Positions 1 through 9,235 are shown, numbered from the stretch's first letter. The stretch: DNA of 13,235 bases from an uncultured Ancrocorticia sp. (GCA_905373325.1 CAJPTB010000015.1:1-13235); one strand, 5' to 3'. Numbers and translations: made by a program. The notes: generated from the letters alone by a model not told the origin.

Positions 1-133
1 ACGCGCTGCGCTTTTCGGACGGCCGCCGAGCCGAGATCTGTGCGGCCAACGCGCCTCTCGCGAACAGCCTCCGGCCGACGCGGCTCAAACCTCGCGCATC
101 AAACACATTCAACATTCTCAAAGGCAGGAAACC

Positions 134-1996
134 ATGCAGTGGAGCGATATCAAGGACTGGGAGGCTTCGACTCTTTCCGACGAGTACGACGCGCTTTCCA
201 GCAAGGAGCGCAAAGCAGACGATTGGGGGCATGAGATCATCTCGCTCAACGACAACGTGACCTGGGAAGGCGAAGCCCGCGACGCCGCCGAGAAGCGCCT
301 CAAACAGATCGAGAAGGGCATCGCGACCTACGTCGTCGGCGTGCGTGCAATGAAGGACGCGACGTCGTCCATGCAAGACTCCATGAGAGAGGTCAACGGG
401 ATCGTCACGGACGCCACAACTCAGGCGAAGAACAACGGGTTCAGCATCGCCGACGACGGCACCGTGACCGACGACAATCCCATCTCCTGGACGGAAGTCA
501 CGGTCGACGGCGCCGTCTCATACGTCATCGGCGGAGGGATAGGCGCGCTGGCGGGCTCGGTGTTCGGCCCCGCGGGAATGGCTGTCGGGGGCGCCTTGGG
601 GGGCCCCACGGTGAGTTCCGCCGTCCTGGCCGACATAGTCGCGACCCGCGAGACCTCGCTGAAGCAGTGCGCGGACAAGGTCAACGACGCCGTAGAGAAG
701 GCTGTGGCCGCCGACCAGGCGTATGCCGACGCGCTCAACAAGATTGCCCTCGGCCAGGTCAAACCGGGCGACAAGAGCCTCAGCGAAATTCTGGACGGCC
801 CGCTTCCCATGCCGACGAATCGGCAGGACTCCCAGGCGGTCGCGGCCTGGTGGGACTCGCTCACGCCGCAGCAGCAACAAGAGCTCATTGACAACGACTA
901 CGAGAAGCCGCCCTCGGAGAGGATAGGAAATATGGACGGCGTCGACGGATGGGCTCGGGACGCCGCCAATAGGAAGAGCTTGGACCACGATATCGAGTCT
1001 CTAGAGAAAAAGAAGAAGAGCAGCACTGGTCTCACCGACGAAGAGCAGAAGAAATACGACGAGCTCACGGCGCTGAGGGACGCGGCGGCGCCAAGCGAGT
1101 ACCAGCCCAAGAAGCAGCTGCTTCTCTACGACCCCGTCGAGCCCGGAGAGGATCAAGACCAGCTGCACGCCGCGGTTTCCGTGGGCGACGTCGACACGGC
1201 TGAGAATGTCGCCGTTCAGACGGGCGGCCTCGACACGTCCGTTGGAGGCAACGTAAAGGAGTACACGCACAACATGGAGAACATCGCCAACTCCGCCGGC
1301 GGCAACACGGCGATGGTGACGTACTTCGGATACGACACGCCGCACGTCAACAGCGGAGACCCGGATCAGAGGGACCTTTCCGTCACGAACACCGACCGCG
1401 CCGCCGCCGGCGGGCAGAATCTCGCCAATTTCCTCGAAGGCCTGCACGATTCTCGCCAGGGCGAGGGAGAGGCCGGGAATCCGAGGCTAACTGCCATCGG
1501 CCACTCGTATGGATCGACGACCACCGGCTACGCGCTGACCCAGGTCCGCGACGGGGTGGTCGACGCAGCGGTCTTCTACGGGTCGCCGGGCATCCCTGCA
1601 ACGGACGTCTCCGAACTCAACGTGCCCTCCGACAGCGTCTACGCGATAAGGAACGAGGGGGACGTCATCAACGGGGTTCCGAACGGCGGCCTCGTCCCCA
1701 ACCGACCCGGTTACCTCCCCGGGTTCAATATGACGGAAACCACCGATCCGATGAATATGGACGGAATAAAGCATCTGCGGACAAACCAGTACGCTCCCGG
1801 GTGGAAGGACCCGGTCGGATCCCATACAAATTACTTCGACAACAACGATTACAACGGCAAGTATGAGGAAATCCAAGGCGCCCACCCCGATTGGACGAGG
1901 GAGCAGGTCATGGAGGAGCTGAGGTCTCAGATGGCCGACGTTCCCGACAGCCAGCAGGATGTGGCGGCAGTCGTCAACGGGACGTACAGCGGCTGA
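134..1996 (+). CDS. WxG-domain alpha/beta hydrolase (DUF1023-like), putative type VII secretion substrate, paralog 1
   Basis: Predicted 620-aa enzyme. Residues 1–100 form a helical hairpin with a WEG turn at 44–46, as in WXG100/LXG-type N-termini. Residues 127–170 are a Gly/Ala-rich hydrophobic stretch, and about 280–320 is a charged coiled coil. The C-terminal half is an alpha/beta hydrolase of the DUF1023 type: LLLYDP at 329–334, nucleophile elbow GHSYGS at 456–461 (Ser458), then YGSPG at 482–486. Likely acid and base, by position, are Asp510 (EGDVI) and His564 (GSHTNYF). There is no Sec signal peptide, so export through an ESX/type VII system is inferred. The ATG has the Shine-Dalgarno AAGGCAGG at 121–128, and the N-terminus matches the paralog at 3442. 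The substrate is unknown; related folds act as lipases or esterases. No small ESX partner is visible in the 133 bases upstream, and the frame is open to the left edge. The gene converges on dapB. Confidence 0.85.
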   Translation: MQWSDIKDWEASTLSDEYDALSSKERKADDWGHEIISLNDNVTWEGEARDAAEKRLKQIEKGIATYVVGVRAMKDATSSMQDSMREVNGIVTDATTQAKNNGFSIADDGTVTDDNPISWTEVTVDGAVSYVIGGGIGALAGSVFGPAGMAVGGALGGPTVSSAVLADIVATRETSLKQCADKVNDAVEKAVAADQAYADALNKIALGQVKPGDKSLSEILDGPLPMPTNRQDSQAVAAWWDSLTPQQQQELIDNDYEKPPSERIGNMDGVDGWARDAANRKSLDHDIESLEKKKKSSTGLTDEEQKKYDELTALRDAAAPSEYQPKKQLLLYDPVEPGEDQDQLHAAVSVGDVDTAENVAVQTGGLDTSVGGNVKEYTHNMENIANSAGGNTAMVTYFGYDTPHVNSGDPDQRDLSVTNTDRAAAGGQNLANFLEGLHDSRQGEGEAGNPRLTAIGHSYGSTTTGYALTQVRDGVVDAAVFYGSPGIPATDVSELNVPSDSVYAIRNEGDVINGVPNGGLVPNRPGYLPGFNMTETTDPMNMDGIKHLRTNQYAPGWKDPVGSHTNYFDNNDYNGKYEEIQGAHPDWTREQVMEELRSQMADVPDSQQDVAAVVNGTYSG

Positions 1997-2027
1997 GAAC
2001 CTGCGACTCACAGGCTCATGGGGCCCA

Positions 2028-2069
2028 TGGGCTCCGGGACTTCAAACCCCTTGGAAACCCCGGAGCCCA
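2028..2069. terminator. Hairpin between convergent hydrolase 1 and dapB
   Basis: A perfect 11-bp inverted repeat (TGGGCTCCGGG at 2028–2038, CCCGGAGCCCA at 2059–2069) encloses a 20-base loop in the 95-bp gap between the two convergent stop codons. No clear U-tract follows on either strand. It could be a shared factor-independent terminator of the U-poor kind seen in high-GC actinobacteria. A second, shorter hairpin (2073–2079 with 2083–2089, loop AAA) lies beside the dapB stop. Confidence 0.55.
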
Positions 2070-2091
2070 CAACCTCGTCAAAGACGGGGCC

Positions 2092-2835
2092 TCACAGCCC
2101 CATGATCGAGTCGAGGCCCCAGGTCAGGCCGCCTCGGCCCCGCACGGAGCGGACCGCCAGGAGCACGCCCGGCATGAAGCTCGACCGGTCGAACGAATCC
2201 TGGCGGATGACGAGTTGCTCGCCCGGATTGCCGAGCATCACCTGCTCGTGGGCGTTGAGCCCGCGCAGCCTCACGGCGTGGACGTTGACGCCGTCGATCC
2301 GCGCTCCCCTGGCGCCGTCGGGATCGGTCTGCGTGGCGTCCGGGCCCGCGGGGACTCCGGCCCCGGCGCGCGCCTTGGCGATCCGCGAGGCGGTGGATAT
2401 CGCCGTGCCGGACGGGGCGTCTACCTTGTTCGGATGGTGCATTTCGAGCACCTCGACCGATTCGAAGTAGGGCGCGGCCTTCTCCGCAAAGCTCATGACC
2501 AGCACGGCCGAAAGCGCGTAGTTCGGGGCGATGACGGCGCTGCGGCCGAGCCTTTCGGCGGCCTCGCGCACCCTGCCCAAAGATTCCTCGGTCCACCCGG
2601 TGGTTCCGACGACGGCGTCGGCCCCCGCTCCCAAAATGGCCAGGGTGTTTGCCTCGGAGGCCGAGGGAACGGAGAATTCGACGGCGACGTCGGCCCCTCC
2701 GAGGCTCTCCGACGAGATCGGGTCTCCGGCGTCGAGCCTGGCGGTCAGCTCCATGTCCTCGGCGGCTTCGACCGCCTCGCACACGGTCGCGCCCATGCGC
2801 CCGGCGGCGCCCACTACTGCAACTTTGATAGTCAT
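2092..2835 (-). CDS. dapB: 4-hydroxy-tetrahydrodipicolinate reductase
   Basis: 247 aa, the usual length for DapB. It catalyses NAD(P)H-dependent reduction in the diaminopimelate/lysine pathway, supplying meso-DAP or lysine for peptidoglycan and lysine for protein, in the cytoplasm. The N-terminal Rossmann nucleotide-binding motif GAAGRMG is at residues 9–15 and GTTGW at 77–81. The substrate/catalytic signature EMHHPNKVDAPSGTA is at 131–145, where His133 and Lys137 correspond to the known general acid/base pair. The ATG at 2835 is chosen because MTIKVAVVGA begins exactly at the first beta strand; upstream in-frame codons give no family-like sequence. A weak GAGG lies just before it. In many actinobacteria dapB sits beside the pnp/M16 pair. 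Here a secretion-type module on the opposite strand separates it from M16. Confidence 0.95.
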   Translation of the reverse strand: MTIKVAVVGAAGRMGATVCEAVEAAEDMELTARLDAGDPISSESLGGADVAVEFSVPSASEANTLAILGAGADAVVGTTGWTEESLGRVREAAERLGRSAVIAPNYALSAVLVMSFAEKAAPYFESVEVLEMHHPNKVDAPSGTAISTASRIAKARAGAGVPAGPDATQTDPDGARGARIDGVNVHAVRLRGLNAHEQVMLGNPGEQLVIRQDSFDRSSFMPGVLLAVRSVRGRGGLTWGLDSIMGL

Positions 2836-2965
2836 GGCCTCAAGCCTAATCCGTCGCAGCTTCCTTCGCCGACCGGCTCGTCGAGGAAAGCGGACGAATG
2901 CGCACGTCCCGGCCGTGGGGAGCCATAACCTCCGACAACCTTGACTTCCGCCGCACGCAAATCGC

Positions 2966-2994
2966 ACTATAAGAATTCGAAAGGAGGATGCCGA
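2966..2994 (-). promoter_or_regulatory. Candidate dapB promoter
   Basis: On the minus strand TCGGCA (2994–2989) and TATAGT (2971–2966) are separated by exactly 17 bases. They match the sigma-70-type −35 at 4/6 and −10 at 5/6. Transcription would begin near 2959, leaving a leader of about 120 nt before dapB. The −10 lies on ACTATAAG, which reads as a −10 on both strands. The assignment is by consensus only. Confidence 0.45.
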
Positions 2995-3014
2995 TGATTC
3001 CACTTTTCTTTTGA
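2980..3014 (+). other. Perfect Shine-Dalgarno with six-codon frame (possible leader peptide)
   Basis: AAAGGAGG at 2980–2987 is the most complete ribosome-binding site in the window. Six bases later ATG at 2994 opens the frame MIPLFF, ending at TGA 3012–3014; a second in-frame ATG is at 2988. A −10-like TATAAG lies at 2968–2973 on the plus strand, with TTGACT at 2941–2946, but the 21-base spacing is poor. The frame's stop lies inside the TTGACA of the next promoter. It could be a leader peptide, a relic of a lost gene start, or chance. Confidence 0.25.
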
Positions 3015-3038
3015 CAAGGGTAGCCATACACAGAGTAT
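3011..3038 (+). promoter_or_regulatory. Candidate promoter of the ESX-like gene pair
   Basis: A consensus −35 TTGACA at 3011–3016 is followed after 16 bases by GAGTAT (3033–3038), which keeps the A at position 2 and the T at position 6 of the −10. The surrounding 2997–3121 stretch is clearly AT-richer than the rest of the window. A leader of roughly 75 nt would precede the small gene at 3122. The −35 is strong and the −10 is weak. Confidence 0.45.
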
Positions 3039-3121
3039 CTCAGTGTCTTATGCGACATAGAAACGCTTGAAGGCATAGGAAATAAAACAATCAGAATATC
3101 GATGCAGTATTTAGGAATAAA

Positions 3122-3442
3122 ATGGCAGACACTTTAGTGATCGATCTCGACAGCCTCTTCTGCGCCAAGGACAATGCGGACAATGCCAGAGGGCAAGTCG
3201 ACCAAATCAAGGGCTCGGTCCCTTTGGCAACCGTTGCCACGGCCATGCCTTCGGGAAGCGCGGGAGGAGCGGCTGCGTCGGCGGGTTCGCACATCGACGG
3301 GCTCGCAAAGAGAATCGCAGACTCGCTCGACACCTTCTCCACGGCTCTCCAGGATGCGACGAACCAATACAATTCCACGGATCAACACACCGCGGTGGAT
3401 TTCAGTCAGTTCTCAACAAAGATATCGGGAAGGGTCGAGTGA
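3122..3442 (+). CDS. Small ESX/PE-like helical-hairpin protein with YxxxD signal
   Basis: 106 aa, the size of ESX small substrates. Two predicted helices (about 12–42 and 52–82) are joined by a Gly/Ser turn MPSGSAGG at 42–49 instead of WxG. YNSTD at 83–87 directly after helix 2 fits the YxxxD/E type VII export signal. The ATG has AGGA five bases upstream. The stop overlaps the ATG of the downstream hydrolase (TGATG), implying translational coupling and roughly equal output. From family knowledge of PE/PPE and EsxA/EsxB pairs, I infer that it dimerises with the WAG hairpin of the hydrolase and supplies the missing export signal. No close family is recognised by name. A chaperone or antitoxin role is possible but less supported. 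Confidence 0.75.
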   Translation: MADTLVIDLDSLFCAKDNADNARGQVDQIKGSVPLATVATAMPSGSAGGAAASAGSHIDGLAKRIADSLDTFSTALQDATNQYNSTDQHTAVDFSQFSTKISGRVE

Positions 3443-5124
3443 TGGTCGATTGGCAAAATGTCACAGCCTGGGATCCCTCCATCTTGGACACCGTCGTGGA
3501 CAACCTCGTCACCGAACGAAAAAAATGCTACACCGCAAGCGAGTCGATTCAAGACATCGACAAAGACGTCACGTGGGCAGGCGAAGGGGCGACGGCGGCC
3601 GCCTCGGCCCTTGGGAAGCTCGAGGACAAAACCGCGGAGCTGCTGGCGGATTTCGGAAAGCTGATCGGCGTGACCGAACAGGCCGTCGAAGGCGTGAAAG
3701 AAGTGAGAACGACCGTGCTGGAGGCCATTTCCCTGGCCAACGAATACAACTTCACCATCGCCTCAGACGGTTCGAAGGTCGAAGCGGCCGAGAACGATCC
3801 GACCGTTCAGGGCAAGCTCTCGGAGTGCTCAGGGCTCATTTCCAAGGCTCTGCGCAAAGCCGAGGAGACAGACGCCGCCTATGCGGCGGCGCTTGCCGAG
3901 GTCACCCAAGACCAGGTCCCCGTGACCGAAAGCCTCGGAGACGTCACTCCCGGGCTTCCAGACGGCCCGCCCGACGGCGCCACGCCCGAACAGGTCTCCG
4001 ACTGGTGGAGCAGATTGGCTAAAAGCGAACGTCAAAGGTACGTCGATCGTTTCACCAAACCCGAGGCGCTGAACGACGAAAGCATCCGCGAGCAGGCGCG
4101 GAAATTCGGCAATCTCGACGGGATCGAAGGCTGGGCTCGCGACAAAGTCAACCGCTCGCTCCTCGAGTGGGACATAGAGGATACGAAGCGCCAAAGAGAC
4201 GCAGTGCCGGGAAACAACGGCCCAGGAGAGGAATACACCGCTGAAGGCCAAGCAAGAAACCACGAACGGGCACGCTTGCGCGAGCGCCTGGAGGAGCTGG
4301 AGAAGCTGCGCGGCCAGTTGGGCGCTGAAGAGGGCAAACCTCCCAAACAGCTGCTCCTCTACGATCCGGCGACGGGCGAGAAAGGCCACGAAAATCTCCA
4401 CGCGGCGGTCTCCTACGGCGACGTCGACAAGGCCAAGCACGTTTCGACGATCGTGCCCGGCATGACCACAACGGTGGACTCCCTCGTTGAACCCGCCGTT
4501 CGTGACATGGGCAATCTCCACCGGGTCGCCAGCGAAAAGGCGGGCGGCGATCCCGTGGCCGTTGTGACCTGGATGGGGTACGACGCTCCGGCCAGCCCTC
4601 CAGGCGACTGGGGTGTGTTTGGGCCGGAAAAGGCCCAAATGGGAGGCGACCGGCTAGTCGGTTTCGTCGAGGGCATCGACGCCTCGCACAAGAGCGAGGG
4701 GAACGACCTCCACCAGTCCGTTCTGGGGCACTCCTACGGTTCGACGACGTCGAGCCACGCCATGACCAAGGTAAAACCCGGAGTCGTCGACGATTTCGCG
4801 ATGTACGGGTCTCCCGGGGCCCAGGGCAGCGGCGAAACCTACAACGTGCCGGAAGGCCACACCTACGCCATGCGCTACCGAACCGATTTTGTTGAAGCCG
4901 GTAGAAAGGACCTGGTTTTCAACAAATTGGGCGAAGATCCGATGACTGATCGGAACATCAAAACGCTCGACTCCGGTTTGTCGCCATCGGAAGAAAAATA
5001 CGAGAGGGCTCCTATAGGTTTTGAAGATCCAACTGTGGGGTACCATGCCCATACCGAGTACATGAACGACGGCACGCAGTCGCAGGACCAGCTCGCCAAC
5101 GTCGTGGTCGGAAAGGCGGGGTGA
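3442..5124 (+). CDS. WxG-domain alpha/beta hydrolase (DUF1023-like), putative type VII secretion substrate, paralog 2
   Basis: 560 aa when read from ATG 3442; a GTG at 3439 would add one residue, but the TGATG overlap favours the ATG. The N-terminal helical hairpin has WAG at 45–47. A charged coiled-coil linker rich in Arg and Glu spans about 265–300. The hydrolase domain starts near LLLYDP (304–309) and has nucleophile elbow GHSYGS at 429–434 (Ser431) and YGSPG at 455–459. Asp482 and His537 align with the probable triad residues of paralog 1. Shared blocks (PKQLLLYDP, LHAAVS-GDVD, GHSYGSTT, GWARD) show it is homologous to the 134–1996 gene along its length. It lacks that gene's 45-residue glycine-rich hydrophobic insert. 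There is no Sec signal and no YxxxD/E after the hairpin; the partner encoded just upstream has one. The substrate is unknown. The gene converges on the M16 gene. Confidence 0.85.
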   Translation: MVDWQNVTAWDPSILDTVVDNLVTERKKCYTASESIQDIDKDVTWAGEGATAAASALGKLEDKTAELLADFGKLIGVTEQAVEGVKEVRTTVLEAISLANEYNFTIASDGSKVEAAENDPTVQGKLSECSGLISKALRKAEETDAAYAAALAEVTQDQVPVTESLGDVTPGLPDGPPDGATPEQVSDWWSRLAKSERQRYVDRFTKPEALNDESIREQARKFGNLDGIEGWARDKVNRSLLEWDIEDTKRQRDAVPGNNGPGEEYTAEGQARNHERARLRERLEELEKLRGQLGAEEGKPPKQLLLYDPATGEKGHENLHAAVSYGDVDKAKHVSTIVPGMTTTVDSLVEPAVRDMGNLHRVASEKAGGDPVAVVTWMGYDAPASPPGDWGVFGPEKAQMGGDRLVGFVEGIDASHKSEGNDLHQSVLGHSYGSTTSSHAMTKVKPGVVDDFAMYGSPGAQGSGETYNVPEGHTYAMRYRTDFVEAGRKDLVFNKLGEDPMTDRNIKTLDSGLSPSEEKYERAPIGFEDPTVGYHAHTEYMNDGTQSQDQLANVVVGKAG

Positions 5125-5191
5125 TGCGGCAGCTCAAAGACGGAGAACCCGGCTGAGAGGCGAAAATGAAGCCTGCGTCTGCGCACTCTCT

Positions 5192-5232
5192 GCTCTCGCG
5201 TCACTGGGAGGGGCCGACGGTCACGCGAGAGC
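5192..5232. terminator. Strong hairpin spanning the M16 stop codon
   Basis: A perfect 10-bp inverted repeat (GCTCTCGCGT at 5192–5201, ACGCGAGAGC at 5223–5232) is extended by two inner pairs after one C·C mismatch, leaving a 15-base loop. It lies where hydrolase 2 and the M16 gene converge and includes the M16 stop codon at 5201–5203. It has no U-tract. It may be a bidirectional terminator or an mRNA 3'-end stabiliser. Confidence 0.5.
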
Positions 5233-6520
5233 GCTGCGCGCGGGCGAGCTCGGCGGCGACGGCTGCGACGTCGTCGTCGGAGACCTCACGCGAACGGCGC
5301 AGCGCCTCCCTCCGGGAAATGAGGGATCCGCGCACGATTTCGGCCTGGCCGAGCTGGTTCATCCGCGAGCCGACCGACTCTGAGCTGAAGGCGTGGTCCG
5401 CGCGGGCGCGCCTGTAGGCGGTTTCCAGCTCCATCTTCGTGACGGATTCGCCGGCGATCGCCTCCAGGCACCCCTCCATGATCTCCGCGACGTCTTTCGC
5501 CGTCTCCGGAGAGCACCCCGCGTACAGGCCGAAAAGGCCGCCCTCGTGGTACAGGCCGGGAAAAGAGTAGGTCGAGTAGGCGAGGCCGCACTTTTCGCGC
5601 ACCTCCTGAAAGAGACGGGAGGAGGTGCCGCCTCCCAGAATCGTCGACAGCGTGTACAGGGCGTATCGGCGTTCGTCTTCATCGGTCATTGCGGGCATGC
5701 CGACGACGACGGCGCTCTGCTCGACGGGGCGCTCGATCGAGAGGTCCCTGCCCTCCGGATAATCGATGGGCGCGCGACGCCGACGCTCGGCCGGCGCGGC
5801 TCCTTCGCGAAGGTCCCATCCGGCGCGGCGCAGCGAAGCCTCAACCATGGCGCACAGCGCCTCGTGGTCCGCCTTCCCGGCGGCAGTGACCACCAGCTCC
5901 TCGGGCCGGTAGTTCTGCCTGTAGTGGCTCGTGAGATTCGCGTGATCAAGCCCGAGGACGCTCTCGGAGGTTCCGCCGATCGGCCGGCCCAGCGGATGCC
6001 CGCCCATGACGAGGGAGGCGATTTGCTCATGGGCGACCTCGGAGGCGTCGTCGGCGTACATCGCGAGTTCCTCAAGGATGACGCCCCGCTCCATCTCCAT
6101 GTCGGCTTCCGCAAGAGCCGAGGAGGCAACCATGTCCGCGAGCAGCTCGACGGCGTCCGCGAGGTCCTCCTCCACGACGTGCCCGTAATAATAGGTCAGC
6201 TGCTTGCCCGTGCCGGCGTTGAAATTGCCGCCGAGGAAGTCGATGCGGTCGGCGAGCTCCTTCGCGCTGCGCGAAGCCGTGCCTTTGAAAAGAAGATGTT
6301 CGAGGAAGTGCGTGGAGCCGAGCGTCCCCTCGTTTTCATCGGCGGACCCCGCCCCGACCCAGAAGCCGACGGAGACGGTGTGCACGTTCTCAACGCGTTC
6401 GGTCAGCACCCGGACCCCTCCCGGAAGCACCGAACGGCGGATGAGGGCGCCGTCGTCCGTCAGGGCCATGTCATGCGGACCGGGGCAAATGGGAAGGTCG
6501 ACGGTGGAAAACTCAGTCAC
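5201..6520 (-). CDS. M16 family zinc metallopeptidase (processing-peptidase-like)
   Basis: 439 aa, typical of single-chain bacterial M16B peptidases such as the PepR/YmxG group encoded next to pnp. The inverted zinc motif HFLEH is at 71–75 (His71, Glu74, His75), with the distal zinc ligand Glu151 in ILEELAMY 76 residues later, so the enzyme looks catalytically intact. The C-terminal half has the conserved GGGTSSRLFQEVREKCGLAY block at 296–315. Members cut small or unfolded peptides; the physiological substrate is unknown. The start is taken as GTG 6520 because an in-frame TGA lies at 6524–6526. An ATG at residue 18 is an alternative, and neither has a good Shine-Dalgarno. It lies downstream of pnp but is separated from it by a terminator and a minisatellite, so it probably has its own promoter. 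Confidence 0.9.
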   Translation of the reverse strand: MTEFSTVDLPICPGPHDMALTDDGALIRRSVLPGGVRVLTERVENVHTVSVGFWVGAGSADENEGTLGSTHFLEHLLFKGTASRSAKELADRIDFLGGNFNAGTGKQLTYYYGHVVEEDLADAVELLADMVASSALAEADMEMERGVILEELAMYADDASEVAHEQIASLVMGGHPLGRPIGGTSESVLGLDHANLTSHYRQNYRPEELVVTAAGKADHEALCAMVEASLRRAGWDLREGAAPAERRRRAPIDYPEGRDLSIERPVEQSAVVVGMPAMTDEDERRYALYTLSTILGGGTSSRLFQEVREKCGLAYSTYSFPGLYHEGGLFGLYAGCSPETAKDVAEIMEGCLEAIAGESVTKMELETAYRRARADHAFSSESVGSRMNQLGQAEIVRGSLISRREALRRSREVSDDDVAAVAAELARAQRSRVTVGPSQ

Positions 6521-6550
6521 CCGTCAAGGTTAACCGACCCTGCCGCCGAT

Positions 6551-6718
6551 GCGAAGCCGAGCATACGTGCCTACGCCATGCCAAGCACACGCGCCTACGC
6601 GAAGCCAAGCGCACCCGCTTATACGAAGCCAAGCATACGTGCCTACGCCATGCCAAGCACACGCGCCCGTGCGAAGTCGAGCATACGTGCCTGTGCTAAG
6701 CCGAGCGCAGGCAATCGG
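6551..6718. repeat. 24-bp minisatellite between pnp and M16 genes
   Basis: Six tandem 24-base units start at 6551, 6575, 6599, 6623, 6647 and 6671, with a seventh decayed unit at 6695–6718. The core is GC(G/C)A(A/T)GCC(A/G)AGC followed by a variable (A/G)(T/C)AC-GC. Units 1–2 and 4–5 are nearly identical over about 42 bases, so there is a 72-base higher-order period. Because 24 is a multiple of three, reading frames stay open. In one plus frame it spells an eight-residue repeat of the type AKPSIRAY, but no start site supports translation. It sits 30 bases upstream of the M16 start codon. Confidence 0.9.
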
Positions 6719-6843
6719 CCCAAACCGGATTTCGGCCCGCCGGCGAAGGCCAGGATCTTAGATCGTCCGGCGTGCTGAATCGGCCGAGGACCCGGGTTCC
6801 GGATCGCCCGGCGTCAAAAATGGGCCGACGGCGCAGCCCGGCA
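6719..6843. other. Rest of the M16–pnp gap: imperfect direct repeat, no gene
   Basis: The gap from 6521 to 6937 is 417 bp. Apart from the minisatellite and the pnp terminator, I see only an imperfect direct repeat of about 28 bases at 6761–6788 and 6802–6829 (both begin GATCG-CCGGCGT). No convincing gene or promoter is visible. Frames crossing it lack ribosome-binding sites. Confidence 0.4.
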
Positions 6844-6880
6844 CGCAAAAGGGCGACCCCACAGGGGCCGCCCTTTTGCG
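6844..6880 (-). terminator. pnp terminator
   Basis: A perfect 12-bp stem (CGCAAAAGGGCG at 6844–6855, CGCCCTTTTGCG at 6869–6880) has a further CCCC/GGGG pairing inside, beyond one mismatch, and an ACA loop. It lies 57 bases beyond the pnp stop. The T-run is within the stem, so the hairpin could act in either direction; only pnp reads into it closely. Confidence 0.8.
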
Positions 6881-6937
6881 TCTGTTGCGGCTCGAATTGT
6901 CGTCACCCAAGCTGTTGCCGCTTGAACGGCCGCCTCG

Positions 6938-9235
<2,298 letters not shown>

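Noticed and set aside
2836..3027. N-terminal extension of dapB to 3027
   Set aside because: The added 64 residues precede the Rossmann strand, are unlike any DapB, and overlap promoter-like sequence.
6551..6718. CRISPR array
   Set aside because: The 24-base units are directly adjacent with no unique spacers and no cas genes nearby, so it is a simple tandem repeat.
6549..6761. 70-codon repeat-encoded frame
   Set aside because: It consists of translated minisatellite, with no ribosome-binding site before ATG 6549 and a composition unlike the neighbouring genes.
5393..6778. 461-codon plus-strand frame running through M16 antisense and the minisatellite
   Set aside because: Most of it is the shadow of the M16 peptidase. 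The repeat portion stays open because the unit is 24 bases, and no start signal stands before it.
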